A stretch of DNA of 34,183 nucleotides from Hypsibius dujardini. Its lineage: Eukaryota; Tardigrada; Eutardigrada; Parachela; Hypsibiidae. Positions within the stretch are counted from its first letter, which is position 1. Every line of letters begins with the position of its first letter. The notes beneath the pieces were generated by a model, which was not told where the DNA came from, searched no databases, and was given only the letters and a program-made list of their open reading frames with translations. This document shows positions 20,870 to 32,389 of this stretch, in pieces. The stretch lies in contig LRSR01013457.1 of NCBI GenBank assembly GCA_001579985.1, positions 1-34,183 of the forward strand, in the 5' to 3' direction. The position numbers and the translations under genes are program-made.

Positions 20870-21412
20870 CAACCCGTGATTTTATTCAGATTGAGAAAGC
20901 AGCCAGCCGAGTCGGTCTAAATCTCCTTCCCGTTCGCGACGCATTCCGCAAAGATGCGATGCACCTTATCCTTCTGAAAAATTATTTTTTACCTTCTCAT
21001 CCCGCATGCCCCAATCGGTATTACCTCTCCCATAAATCTGCGTGATGCCCCGCAGACACCGTCAGGGTAGCCGATCTCTCCGGGACCTCCCAAGACGACT
21101 CGTATGTGCCGCAAATACACTGAGATGGCCTTTTCTATCAACGTGCCCAAATCCGAGACCGTCCATTTACTCAACCCTGTTAAGGCGATAATTACCATTT
21201 GGGTGTAAATCTGCCAGGCGCACATCTGTGCAATGAACCACAGGAATGTTTGGATGCTAATGTGGCTGCTCTCGAGAATTCTTCATACCCATTGGCAAGC
21301 TGCCTTTGCAGTTATTGTAGCGGAAGGCGAAGACGTCTTTCTTCTTGCTGATAGACATTGCAGTCGAGTACTGCGGGCAAACGCTTTATGTTTGGCACAT
21401 CCCGCAATCTTG
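20870..21412 (-). pseudogene. Merlin (IS1016-like) transposase relic
   Basis: - strand frames give a decayed zinc-ribbon start (CPQYSTAMSISKKKDVFAFR, then NNCKGS). After a frameshift near 21265 comes HISIQTFLWFIAQMCAWQIY, then TGLSKWTVSDLGTLIEKA and LGGPGEIG. These follow the Merlin order: zinc ribbon, FF.NS, helix-turn-helix, GGPGEIVEIDES. The catalytic VEIDE is replaced by GYPDG here. A second frameshift follows (CLRGITQIYGRGN, ending at donor-like GTAAAA), and a further block near 20890-20950 (CVANGKEI, stop, TDSAGCF) resembles the region of the second acidic residue. Inactive. Terminal repeats were not identified. Confidence 0.7.
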
Positions 21413-22300
21413 TAGCAAAACTAGAATCTACCAATCAACCAAATTATCATTTATTTTAGACATAAACTGACCAATCCCGGCAAAAAAGAGTGCAATCCCC
21501 ACGGAGATCTCTTTCATGCCATCCCAGGTCTGGCGTCCGACGAGGACAAGTAGTCCGCCATTCAAAGAGAGCCTCGACAAAAACGCAAGGCAAAATTTTG
21601 CAGACTAACATTTGCGGCATTAATAATGTCTATTAAATGATATTATGACGCTGTGAGCAGAACAAAAAAAATCAATCGATTGATTGCCCGGCATAGTCAA
21701 TCAACCAAACAATCAACATTTATGCATAGCGAACAGATTCCGTACGTCATAACTCTGCCCCCTGACTTTTGATCAAAATTGTGCTGAAACCATTCGATTC
21801 AAAATTATCGAATGAATTGAGAATGATTGCCAAAATTCGAATTTGATTAGTGGTTCTGAAGCTCACTTTTACTTACCGCTGAACAGAAAACCACATGCAA
21901 CAAGAGCAGGTGAGTAATTAATCGGCCTGCATCTTGTCGCAGCAGAGGGTATTTCAATACGATGCTGAGGACAAGGACGCTGGAAATCACACCGAAGAAG
22001 CATAATGTCCAGGCAATGAGTCGTCACGCTGTAACTACCGGATCTCGCCCCGTGACGCTAATTGTGGACGAATTTTACGGTGCCATGCAGGAAGGGTCAT
22101 CGAATGGTAGTTTTCTGTTTATACCCACACGCCAGAAATTTTGGTTTGCTTTAACAGAATCTTATGTCATTTTCAAAACGCTAAATTAAAATAAAATGCA
22201 GAAGAGCCTGGGTTCTCAAAGAATAATGAGGACTCCTTAAAGCAGGCATATGGTTAGTTTTGTATAATAATGCTGCCATGGGATAATGGAGTAAGAATTT
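21413..22300. other. Spacer without a supported gene
   Basis: A - strand segment near 21490-21600 might be the N-terminal end of the Merlin relic, but I see no diagnostic motif. A 75-codon + frame at 21962-22189 has no recognised content. Confidence 0.4.
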
Positions 22301-22306
22301 TGGCTT

Positions 22307-22442
22307 GGTCTGTTTGTTTGTCTGTCTGCCGGTCTGTCTGCCTGTCTGTCTGCTTATCTGTTTGTTTGTCTGTTTGTTTGTCTCTGTCTCTTTCTCTCTG
22401 TTTCAATTTCTGTCTCTCTGTTTCTCTGTCTGCCTCTCTGTT
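22307..22442. repeat. GTCT/CTCT array
   Basis: GTCTGTCTGCCGGTCTGTCT-type units grading into CTCTGTCTCTTTCTCT on the + strand, outside any recognised gene. Confidence 0.8.
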
Positions 22443-23637
22443 GAGCGATTTGACTAAACAAGATTGCGGAAAAGATAAGGCATTATCAATTCTGCTCGGT
22501 GGTTGACTGACTGTCTGAATATCTTTCATCTATCTCAGCCAACTGCATGATGATGACCTTGGTGATTTGATTGACACTGATGATCGATCTCCGGTAAAGA
22601 GCTGTCTGAAAGGTACATATTTTTGCGTATCATGAGGAGTCAGGCCTGTCCCTCTTTTGGCAAACCCTTTCTGTTTTGCCGAAAGCGAATCACTAGAAAT
22701 GCAAGTATAATGAGACTTCTCCGATATATCTTGACATAATATTTTTTTCCCCATAATCCAACTGGAAATTTATTAAGAAAACAATCTGCTAATTTGGAGC
22801 AGGTCCAAAGGTCCAGACAATCACGGCTGAAAACGTGCGTGGGAGATTCGGCGGCGGCGGCTTTGAGATGGATTGAAGTGAGGTTTTTCACTGGAGATGA
22901 CCAGCAACCAGCAACATCCTCCATCTGAAATTTGTCCTACAAATGTTAATCAAAATCGAAGATCTTACCGTAAATATCATCGACTCGGTTGGCTTGGAAT
23001 CTCACTTTCAACAACCTAGAATTAATAGTAAAGTTTGGACATTAGATTTCCTAAGGTTATTAATAGTGTTGTTTAAATCTTTGAAATTGAATTTTTGGCA
23101 GGGTGCGTACTACACGGCAGGATAAACCTGCACGTTGCACCGTCTTCTATTCTGACTAAAGCAACCACAGCCGCACCAGGCAACTCAATGTTTTTCACAT
23201 ACTGATTAAAGTATTTCAAACGTGAGCTAACAGTCATTTTAATTGAAAATGTTAAATGTCATCGATTTTAAATTTAATTTAAATTAAAAGTTATTAGTCT
23301 TAAAAAGGATTTAAATAATATTAAACATTTACTTTAATTTAAAATAAAAAATGTTTAGGTAATTTAAATTATATTTTAAAATATTTCAAACAAGACTGAC
23401 TAAAAATCGTTTTTAAGAAAATTGTCCCATGTAAGCCTAAAATAATTTGCTGTATTATTGTGTGTGTGATTACATGTATGGATAAGTATGCAACTCGGCG
23501 TGTAATTAGTTCTACAACAGGGCGCATCACTAGTTCTGCAACAGAGCGTACATGTAGGCGTTCAACAATTAACACATTTTATCCCGCTTAAAGGGATGCA
23601 ATTCTGTGCCTAGATTTGGATAATTCCGGCTTTTTAC
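22443..23637. other. Spacer, partly AT-rich, no supported gene
   Basis: 22540-22930 holds overlapping unidentified frames on both strands with a GC-rich GGCGGCGGCGG patch near 22850. 23210-23400 is extremely AT-rich and rich in TTTAAATT palindromes. Nothing recognisable. Confidence 0.4.
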
Positions 23638-24450
23638 CTGTGGAAGCTCTCAATAAGGCCACTACTTGACATCCGGCTGCCTGGTCGACGTACCAAAGTC
23701 CCTTGATCAACACGGCTGAAATAGTTGTACTCCAAATAGCCGCGTATGTCGCTGAAAGATTTCAGTTCTACACGGAGATTGCGAAAAGATTCGGCATAGG
23801 CTTTTTCGGTACGTCCTTACATGACCGCTCGGAACATAGATTTCAATTTTCGTTTAGCAGGCATGTTCTTCATATTTCGGCTATGAATGCCGGCATAAAC
23901 ATTTTTCAACACGTGCCAGATGCAGATAATTTTGACGGCTTTGTGTATGACATTGTTCTGCCAGGCGTCGTAAAAGGCTGGCGCGTCGTCTGAAAGAAAG
24001 TAGTGGACACCGAGATTCTGGATTTGCGGCAAAGCGTTCGAAAGAAGATCTCCATTGACCGTGTCTTCGTTATTGATCAAACAATGTGCTACTGAAACTC
24101 CTCGTTCTCTGTCATCCAGGACCATCAGTGTGACCAGATAAATTTTTTTGTATCGCGTAATATAATGCATAGCATCAATGCAAATTCCTTTTCTGCCATA
24201 CTGTTGAAGCACGTCCCGCTAGGCCTGCGTCTGGATAACGGCAACAAAGTGAGTCTCCGTCATCGTTGGAATCCTTCGACTGGTTCCATGACGTTTTTGA
24301 AGAAAAAAAGAGTGCGGTTTTCAATCTCGACTGTTTGTTGGCGGTAAGACTCGGCTCGCAGGCAGTGAAAATCACACGCGCTGTTAGGAAAATATTTGAG
24401 GTAGAGTTTCTTCCAAATATCCTTGTAGTGTAAGATAAATTCTTCGTGTT
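23638..24450 (-). pseudogene. Mutator-like (MULE) transposase relic
   Basis: The - strand reads EFILHYKDIWKKLYLKYFPN and CDFHCLRAESYRQQTVEIEN, then after a frameshift HFVAVIQTQA, an in-frame TAG, and DVLQQYGRKGICIDAMHYIT. The MULE core continues with LVTLMVLDDRERGVSVAHCL (the VD...G.PVA pattern) and FLSDDAPAFYDAW with CIWHVLKN. A TAA follows AVM, but the same frame goes on (RTEKAYAESFRNLRVELKSF) to GLIESFHR, the IE..HR block, ending at a donor-like GTAAAA. Both catalytic Asp (ICIDA, SDDA) and the Glu of IESFHR are still present. Two stops and a frameshift kill it. The core 23817-24212 is open for 131 codons, so it is a fairly recent relic. Confidence 0.82.
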
Positions 24451-25018
24451 TTTTTTCTCCTATTAATGGGAAAACAATTGTTGTGGCTTAATACGGCAGT
24501 GTACGTTATTCTTCAAATCAGCGTCACATACATGCATTCTACTAGTTATATGTCTAGTCATACGCCTAGCTAAATAGCTTCAGTATTATTACATCAAGAA
24601 AGGTTGCAAAAAACATAATTCTTAATGAAGACATCTTACAGCAGTTGAGCTTGTTTAAGTGTGAGTGTAGAGAATTCAGATACCAATGCTAAAACTGTAC
24701 ATTTTTTGTTTGGAACCACATTTTTAAAAATGAAACACATTCGTGCTTTTTTGGTATGCGTCATATGCAGCTTTTCGCATGTCAATGAGAACCGTGCGTG
24801 GTGTTACGTGAAGATTCAGCCGAGCCGCAATTTTATGCCTTGACCCGTTAACGTCCAATGGCGTACAAATGTCGACAGAGCGATCTTTGATTTTTCATTC
24901 GCAGAGCGTTCGATCAATTTTGGCAAACTAAACTCAACTTACTCCAAGGTGTTTGACAAAATGTGATACGGTGACGCGCTCCCGCAACTTGAACGTCCTA
25001 ATCTCCACCTGGAAGCCT

Positions 25019-25487
25019 TACTGATCATGAGTTACTTTCAGATGATCCATGAGCTGATCAACACAAGCCGACGCAAAGTTGCAGTTCATTTCGTGACATT
25101 TGTGGTCCGAGAAGTAACCGCATCGGAGTGAGAAGCACTGGTAGTCAATCAAGGAATCAACCCGGCAGTTGCAAATAATGAACCAACTATTCAATCAAGC
25201 AATAAATCGCAGAACTTAAATGCGCAATAAGCTTTTCATTCACAGATCACTTAATTGAGAAATTTTAGCGTGAGTACTGGAATAAATTCGGCTAATTTGT
25301 CGTTTATTTTACACCGCCATTTTGGCGATTTTTTGTCTAAACGCAGTTTTGTCACATCACATTCTTTCTCCGGATGGGCGTTTTTCTGATGGCATACCAG
25401 AGTCTGCTTCAGAGAGAAATTCCTAATTATGCCGTGCACCAGAAAAATTGTACATGGATGCAATGACATTATCAAGGCAGAAGGCAT
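25019..25487 (-). pseudogene. Cys/His-rich segments upstream of the MULE relic
   Basis: Two - strand segments. 25251-25487 gives CTIFLVHGIIRNFSLKQTL and VCHQKNAHPEKEC. 25019-25140 gives CGYFSDHKCHEMNCNF and ACVDQLMDHLKVTHDQ, then a TGA-like break. Both have C...C...H...H spacing reminiscent of C2H2 fingers, which MULE proteins of animals often carry at the N-terminal end. Order and strand fit the MULE relic at 23638-24450, but the link is inferred. No intact gene is present. Confidence 0.35.
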
Positions 25488-25771
25488 GGTTCATTCAGAA
25501 ATGATAAAAATGAAAGCATAAATTAATCATAATCATAAAAAAATTTCAAATCAAATTTTCGCGTTGGAGGACTTGAATATTCTCGGCCAAACGGCTCACG
25601 CACACTGAGCACTAAACCGCGGTTTCGAGCCGACCGATGACACCTAATGTTGAGAGCTGTGTGCATGCTGGCGTCAGAAACATAGGCATAGCTCCGCCCC
25701 TTTGTCTCCAAACAAAATTTGACTAATGGCAATCGATTTCAAATAAATTTTTGGATGGGATATGGTCCATA

Positions 25772-25800
25772 CATTATATAGGCGGGGTCTAACTATAGTT
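25772..25800 (+). promoter_or_regulatory. Possible TATA element upstream of TOMM22
   Basis: ATTATATAGGCGGGGTC, about 180 nt before the TOMM22 ATG, is the only TATA-like, GC-flanked motif in this AT-rich spacer. A 5' untranslated region of that length would be required. Weak evidence. Confidence 0.25.
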
Positions 25801-25957
25801 TTTTGCTGTGTAAGTTTAGGTCAGAAATAAGTTGGGACAATTTGCGCTGTTCAGCTCGCCATGCATTCAAGCTCATATGGCGTGGCATTCACGACAAACT
25901 CAATCGCAGTTGAAATTCAAGTTCTTAAAAACAATTTCCCCATTCTTCGTCTTCATC

Positions 25958-26347
25958 ATGACCAACCGCGGTGCGGGCGACGAGTTGATCCTCCACACGG
26001 AGGATGACTTCGAGGATGAGAGCCTGCAGGAACGCCTGCTCGGCCTCACGGAGATGTTCCCGGAAGTGGTGCGCGACACGACAAGTAAATTGTGGGAACT
26101 GTCAAAATGGAGCACCGCAAACTTTTACCACTACACCCGGGAGATCCTCTGGGTGGTCGCTTCATCGGCAGTCATCCTGGCCCTGCCGGTCGCGCTCGAG
26201 GTGGAATCTCTGCAGATTCAGGAGGCGCAGATCCAGCAGCAACGGCAGATTTTGTTGGGACCAAAACCGGGCGGAGCTCCTCAAATCGGAGGAGGAGGTC
26301 TTCCCGGCTCGGGCTTGCCGATGATGCCGCCGCCCCCGCCGAAGTAG
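25958..26347 (+). CDS. TOMM22: TOMM22, mitochondrial import receptor subunit Tom22
   Basis: Tom22 is the central receptor and organiser of the TOM complex in the outer mitochondrial membrane. It takes precursors from Tom20 and Tom70 and links the Tom40 pores. The intronless frame encodes 129 residues, near the usual metazoan length. An acidic cytosolic N-terminal part (DELILHTEDDFEDESLQERL) runs into the family signature LLGLTEMFPEVVRD (about 31-44). The single membrane segment is about residues 67-84 (ILWVVASSAVILALPVAL), with the conserved Pro. The intermembrane-space tail has QQQRQILLGP, then a Gly/Pro-rich end (GGGGLPGSGLPMMPPPPPK). The ATG at 25958 was chosen over an in-frame ATG at 25832 because the added residues do not look like Tom22. 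The GC-rich frame stands out from AT-rich flanks. Identity is secure. Confidence 0.93.
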   Translation: MTNRGAGDELILHTEDDFEDESLQERLLGLTEMFPEVVRDTTSKLWELSKWSTANFYHYTREILWVVASSAVILALPVALEVESLQIQEAQIQQQRQILLGPKPGGAPQIGGGGLPGSGLPMMPPPPPK

Positions 26348-26614
26348 ATGAATCAGAAGGCCAGTGGATTGATCTATTTTATTCAGGTGAACTAGTGAGT
26401 GTGTGTGGTGTTGGAAAAAAGTTTCGGGGAGCTTTGCTACAACGGTTGTGGTGGATGATCGCTACTTTTATCATCGCCGGAAATTTCCTGAACTTGATGA
26501 ATTTTTTATTTTATTCTTCCTATGTTGGGTGCGAACGTGGCAATTTGTTTTGTAATAATAATGGTTTCTTTCGGTTGATCTAAACACCTCTCGGGTCGGA
26601 TGAGGTGTAACTGG

Positions 26615-26970
26615 AACTCCCCGTCACTGATCAATCAATCGATCACTGGGCTACACGCTAGGCTTCTGATTCACAATTCCTCGCCACTGATCAATCAATC
26701 GACCACTGAGCTTCACGCTAGGCTTTTGATTCACAATTTCCCGTCACTGATCAATCATTCGATCACTGGGCTACACGCTAGGCTTTTGATTCACATTCCC
26801 CGTCACTGATCAATCATTCGATCACTGAGCTACACGCTAAGCTTCTTAATCACAATTCCCCGTCACTGATCAATCAATCGACAACTGGGCTACACGCTAG
26901 GCTTTTGATTTACATTTAGCGTCGCTGATCAATCAATCGACCACTGAGCTACACGCTAGGCTTCTGATCG
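26615..26970. repeat. 60-nt minisatellite, six copies, after TOMM22
   Basis: Six direct copies with a spacing of about 60 nt. Each has CACTGATCAATCAATCGA (or CATTCGA), then CACTGGGCTACACGCTAGGC and TTTTGATTCACA. Copies differ at scattered positions (ACTGGG/ACTGAG, CTAGGC/CTAAGC). Frames through it are repeat translations only. Confidence 0.92.
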
Positions 26971-27189
26971 AGAAATAAAGCGATCAGTCAGAACTCGGAA
27001 CCTGTGATTGATTGATGAATTAGCATTATGATTTCGAACGGTGTCTCAGTTGTTCCTACTTGCAAACGCCGTGTTCTGTCGATTACAGCTTTTATGTTTG
27101 ACACATTTGTGTGGCAACAATTGGTTATTGCGTATCGTTCGAATTAGTCTGATTCTGTTGGTATTACGACACGCCGTTTCAAGGATAAC

Positions 27190-27377
27190 AGTTAATGTTC
27201 TGTAGTTAAGCAGTAAATGTTCCGTAGTTAAGCAGTAAATGTTCCGCACTTAAGCAGTTAATGTTCCGCGCTTAAGCAGTAAATTTTCCGCAGTTAAGCA
27301 GTAGATGTTCCGTAGTTAAGCCGTAAATGTTCCGCACTTAAGCATTGAATGTTCCGCAGTTAAGCAGTAAATGTTCC
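27190..27377. repeat. 22-nt minisatellite just upstream of POLR1B
   Basis: Eight to nine direct copies of a 22-nt unit of the form GTTCCGTAGTTAAGCAGTAA, with an alternating core GTAGTTAAG or GCACTTAAG. It ends about 90 nt before the POLR1B ATG at 27470, so it overlaps the likely promoter or 5' untranslated region. Confidence 0.92.
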
Positions 27378-27469
27378 ATTTTCGCTGTCAGCTGTTTGGG
27401 TTCTCTGAGCTCGTTGTGGCGCAATCCCGCATAATTTCGCTCATTTTGTTGATTTTTGTTGTATCGAAA

Positions 27470-30144
27470 ATGGAAGGCGAGGAAATACCAGGGATTATTG
27501 AGGACCTCACGCCGTCGTTGAAAAATCTCACGCAAAAGTTTGGTGCCATTCCGGAAACTGCGAATGAAGTACGTACGAGTGAGGGGCTCTGAAGCGAGAC
27601 AGCTTCAATGTAGGAAGAGCTGATCCGCGTCATGGCATGCGGCTCAAATTTGCGGATTAATTTTTTTTTCTCGGTTCTTTTTTCGGTTCTTTCATTCAGC
27701 CGCTGCAAAATTTGGCGAGAGTTCACATCGAGTCCTACAATTTTGCTGTTGGAGACGGCCTTCGGTTTGCGCTGAAGGTGCGATGAGCAGAGAGGATTTC
27801 TTTTTCGACAGCGATTATTCCGTTGGAATTTGTTTTTAGGATATTCCCATCCAGCGGATAAAGTTGAAAAATGGAAAAGTTATTGGACTGCGAATTCGGG
27901 AGGCTACTCTGTCGCGTCCGGAAGTGGCTAATTCCAGATCTAATTCGTCGCATTTGCTGCCGAGTGAGGTGAGTAAACTGAGTGTCAGTATGACTGTGCT
28001 GGTGTACGGTTGATTGATGAATTGAGGTCGTTGAATTGAAGACTTTGCTGTGACTTGATTGATTGATTGATGAATTGAGCTCGTTCAATTAAAGACTTGT
28101 TGCTGTGACTTGATTGATTGATTGATGAATTGACGTCGTTGAATTAAAGACTTGTTACTGTGGATTGATTGATTGATTGATGAATTGAGGTCGTTCTATT
28201 AAAGACTTGTTTCTTCCAGTGGATTGATTGATTGATGAATTGAGGTCGTTGAATTGAAGACTTGTTGCTGTGACTGGATTGATTGATTGATGAATTGAGG
28301 TCGTTGAATTAAGACTTGTTGCTATCAGTGGATTGATTGATTGATGAATTGACGTGGTTGAATTAAGATTTGTTACTATGAGTGGATTGATTGATTGATG
28401 AAAACTAATATTAGGAGCATTTTAAATATAACTTCTTTCACGTACATTTTGGGGCATTGAATTTTCTTTTCAATTTAAGAATTGAAGGATAATGATACGG
28501 GGCTCTGATCTGCTTGGTTTCAGTGCCGGCAGCGAGGTGTTTCGTACTCTGGCAATATGAAACTCAAAGTGGAGTGGACGCTTGATGGGGAGCATCAAGG
28601 CTTTTTTGAGAGGCCTGGTGGCGAAGTGCCTATTATGGTTCGAGTAAGTCTCCTTCTTCGCTCTACGAAGCTCCGTTAAGTCCAACCGCAGCATTAAAAT
28701 CGTTTTTAACTTCCAGTCTAGCCATTGCCATTTAAAAAACAGCACCCCGAAGATGATGGTTGATCGCGGCGAAGAAGAAAATGTAGGAAACCTTCATTCC
28801 CTTACTTCTCCTTTTTGGCCACGCCTTATGGAATGGACGGTCTGCTTTTTGATTGTAGGAATTCGGCGGGTACTTCATCATCAACGGAAACGAGAAGTTG
28901 GTGCGGCTTCTTGTGACTCAGCGAGCAAATTACGTACGTACATCTGCCTGTCTGTTAGTCTGCCTGTCTGCCTGTCTGTCTGCCTGTCTGTCTGTCTGTC
29001 TGACTGTCTGACTGCCTGTCTATCTACCTGCCTGTCTGTCTGTCTGACTGTCTGTCTGTTTGACTTTCTGTCTGTTTGACTGTCTGTCTGACTGCCTGTT
29101 TGTCTGACTGTCTGTCTGTCTGTCTGTCTGCTTAACTGTCTGCCTGTTTTTTCTGAAGCCTATGGCAATCAAGCGGTCAAGTTGGGCCAAGCGAGACAAA
29201 TATTACACGGAATTCGGAGTGACTCTCCGGTGCGTCAAGAAGGACGGAACCTCCAATGTGAGCTTTCTTTGCTGTTTCTAGAATGCCATGTGCTTTTATG
29301 ATCAGTTGGTTTTATTTCAATTTAGACAAATGTTTTGCATTATCTTAACAACGGAAACTGCATCCTCTCTGCCCTCATCAACAAGGAGCCCTTCTACATA
29401 CCGGCCATGATGGTGATTCGCGCGTTGAGTCCACGCTCGGATCGGGAGATTTACGATGAAATTATGAAAGGCCAAGAAGACAACAACTACCTGCAAGGGT
29501 GAGTTTTTTTTTGTGAAAAATTAAAAATTGAATTAAAAACTAATTTTTTTGTAATTTTTTTAAATTTTTTTTTTGAAAAATTTAATTTTTTTTTAAAACT
29601 TTTCCGTCTTTTCTCAGCTTGCAGTTTATTTGGTTATAACGACTAGGCTTCGATTTCAGGCTTGTTCGCGGGATGCTGCGACAGCTGCAAGAGGAAGACG
29701 TTCACACGCAGGCAAAAGCGTTGCGGTTTATCGGATCGGAGCTGCGGTTCAAATTCCGTGAGGCCGAGTTCATGACTGATGAGGAGATTGGCGTGACGTT
29801 TCTGCGCCAGAGTGTCTGCATCCATTTGGATAAATTGGACGACAAAATGCGGCTACTGACGTATGACATTTCCTAACATCTCTCGCGAAACAGTTCAATC
29901 AAGTAGCGCTTTCTCACTTCGGGACATTTATTTTTCAGATTCATGATGCGGAAGCTGTTTGTCTTTGAGAGAGCCGGATGCGCGGCAGAAAACCCCGACA
30001 GTCCAATGAATCAAGACATCCTCACGTCTGGGACAATTTTTCTTACAGTTCTCAAGGTGCGTTTGCAGGAATTGTCTGTCTGTCTGCCTGCCTGTCTGTC
30101 TGCCTGCCTGCCTGCCTGTCTACCTGTCTGTCTGTCTGTCTGCC

Positions 30145-30179
<35 letters not shown>

Positions 30180-32319
30180 GTTGTGTGTGTGTCTGTGTGT
30201 GTGTCTGTGTTGTCTGTGTGTCTGTCTGTGTGTCTGTGTTGTGTTGTCTGTCTCGGTCTGTAAGTATGACTGCCTGTCTGCAGGAGCGTTTGGAGGTTTT
30301 GGTGCGCAATGCGACACTGGGGATCCAAAAGTTCGCTGAAAAGGCCGGCGATAAGTTGAAGCTGACCACTCAGTTCATCTCAGAGGAATTCGCGCGATCC
30401 GGCGTCATTACCCGTGCCATGCAGTTCTTCCTGGCGACCGGCAACCTCAACCCTAAATCCCTGGTCCACCTCCAGCAGACTTCCGGGTTCGCGGTCATCG
30501 CCGATAAGATCAACTACTTGCGGTACATTTCGCATTTCCGATCGGTCCATCGCGGAGCGTTCTTCCAGGAGATGCGAACGACCGCCTGCCGGAAGCTCCT
30601 TCCCGAGGCGTGGGGCTTCCTGTGCCCGGTTCATACTCCCGATGGGGCGCCGTGTGGTCTGCTGAATCATCTGGCAGCGCCGTGCCGCATCATCATCTCC
30701 TCGCAAGTGCCCACCGGATTCGTCCCCATGCTGGTGGCCATGGGGATGACGGAGAATGGGTCGTGTAATTTGGAACCGCTCTCGAAATGCTACCCCGTTT
30801 TGTTGGATGGGAAGCCGATCGGATGGCTGGCAGACAAGCTGACTGCCACCGTGGTGGCAAATCTCCGCCAGATGAAGACGAAGGGCTTGGTGCCCTTCAA
30901 CATGGAGGTTGGTCTGGTGCCGCGGAGCAAATACGCCGGGCAGTTTCCCGGGTTGTACCTCTACATCGCCAGTGCGGGCCGCTTCACCCGACCGGTGAGG
31001 AATCTGACCGCGGGCACGGTCGAGTGGATTGGCTCGCTGGAGCAGGTCTACCTGGACATTTGCGTCAACGCCGAGGAGGCCGTACCGGGCGTGACGACGC
31101 ACTGTGAGATCATGGAGTCAGCATTTCTGTCGGAGGTCGCGGCGATGACGCCGTATTCGGATCACAACCAAAGCCCACGTAATCTGTACCAGTGCCAGGT
31201 AAGAGGAGAGGAGAAGAAAAAACGGGACAGTTTGGTAAACATGGAAGTACTGTCTGCCAGGCAACGAGGTTGACGGACACGCAGGCAGTCAGTTAGGCCG
31301 TCCCATGGACAGACACGCAGGCAGGGACAGACAGACAGATAGACAGACACACAGACAGGCGGACAGACAAATAGACACACACACACACAAACAGGTAGAC
31401 AGACAGGCAGACAGGCAGACAGACAGACACGCAGGCAGGGACAGACAGGCAGACAGGCAGGAAGACAGACAGACAGGCAAGCAGACAGGCAGGAAGACTA
31501 ACATTGAGACAGTCATAAGAATCAAACGGTCAAAGAATTGAATTTAAGCGAATCAGGCTAAGGCTGATTCGGTTGTTAATTGGGGATTCAGATGGGCAAA
31601 CAGTCGATGGCGTCTCCCGTGCTCAATTGGCCAAATCGCGCAGACAACAAGCTGTACCGCATTCAGAATCCCCAGTCTCCTCTTGTGCGACCGAAGGCAC
31701 ATGAGTACTACAAAATGGACGACCATCCCATGGGCACCAATGCCATCGTTGCTGTGATCTCGTATACGGTAACCGGAAAAGCCCAGCAAGGAGGCAGAAG
31801 GAAGGCTCGATGAGAGATCGTATTGATGGCATATGCCTCATATTGTAGGGTTACGACATGGAAGACGCCATGATCATTAACAAGGCGTCATTCGAACGGG
31901 GCTTCGGCTACGGCTCCATCTACAAGAACGAATTCATCGATCTCCGTGAGAAAGCCAAGGCAGCGCGGATGACGTACGCCTTCGGTGTGATATCCGCGGA
32001 TCCTAAACTGGCGTGCATCGGTCCGGATGGCTTTCCGTTTATCGGGACTCGTCTCGAAAACGGCGATCCCTTCTACTGGTACGGTGGTGCCGGTCATAAT
32101 TTTTGAAATGTGCCGCAGCGTCATTCGGAAACGTGTAGGAGAGATTTATTTGCAGTTACTACGACACTATTTCGAATCGGCAAAAGATCGAGTACTATGA
32201 GGAGCATGAACTGGCGTTGGTGGACAGCGTGAGGTGTCTCGGGGCCGACAGCGGGAGTGAGCATTACAACAACGTCTGCATTACTCTGAGGATACCGGTA
32301 CGTTTGCGGCCCTTCAGTC

Positions 32320-32389
<70 letters not shown>

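Noticed and set aside
26004-26583. Two other open frames over TOMM22
   Set aside because: Shadow frames of the GC-rich TOMM22 coding sequence.
26615-28399. Minisatellites considered as CRISPR arrays
   Set aside because: Whole units are repeated with no unique spacers, and the genome is eukaryotic.
30380-31102. 240-codon - strand frame opposite POLR1B exon 11, and a similar one at 32434-32979
   Set aside because: Antisense shadows of strongly conserved POLR1B exons with G/C-ending codons.
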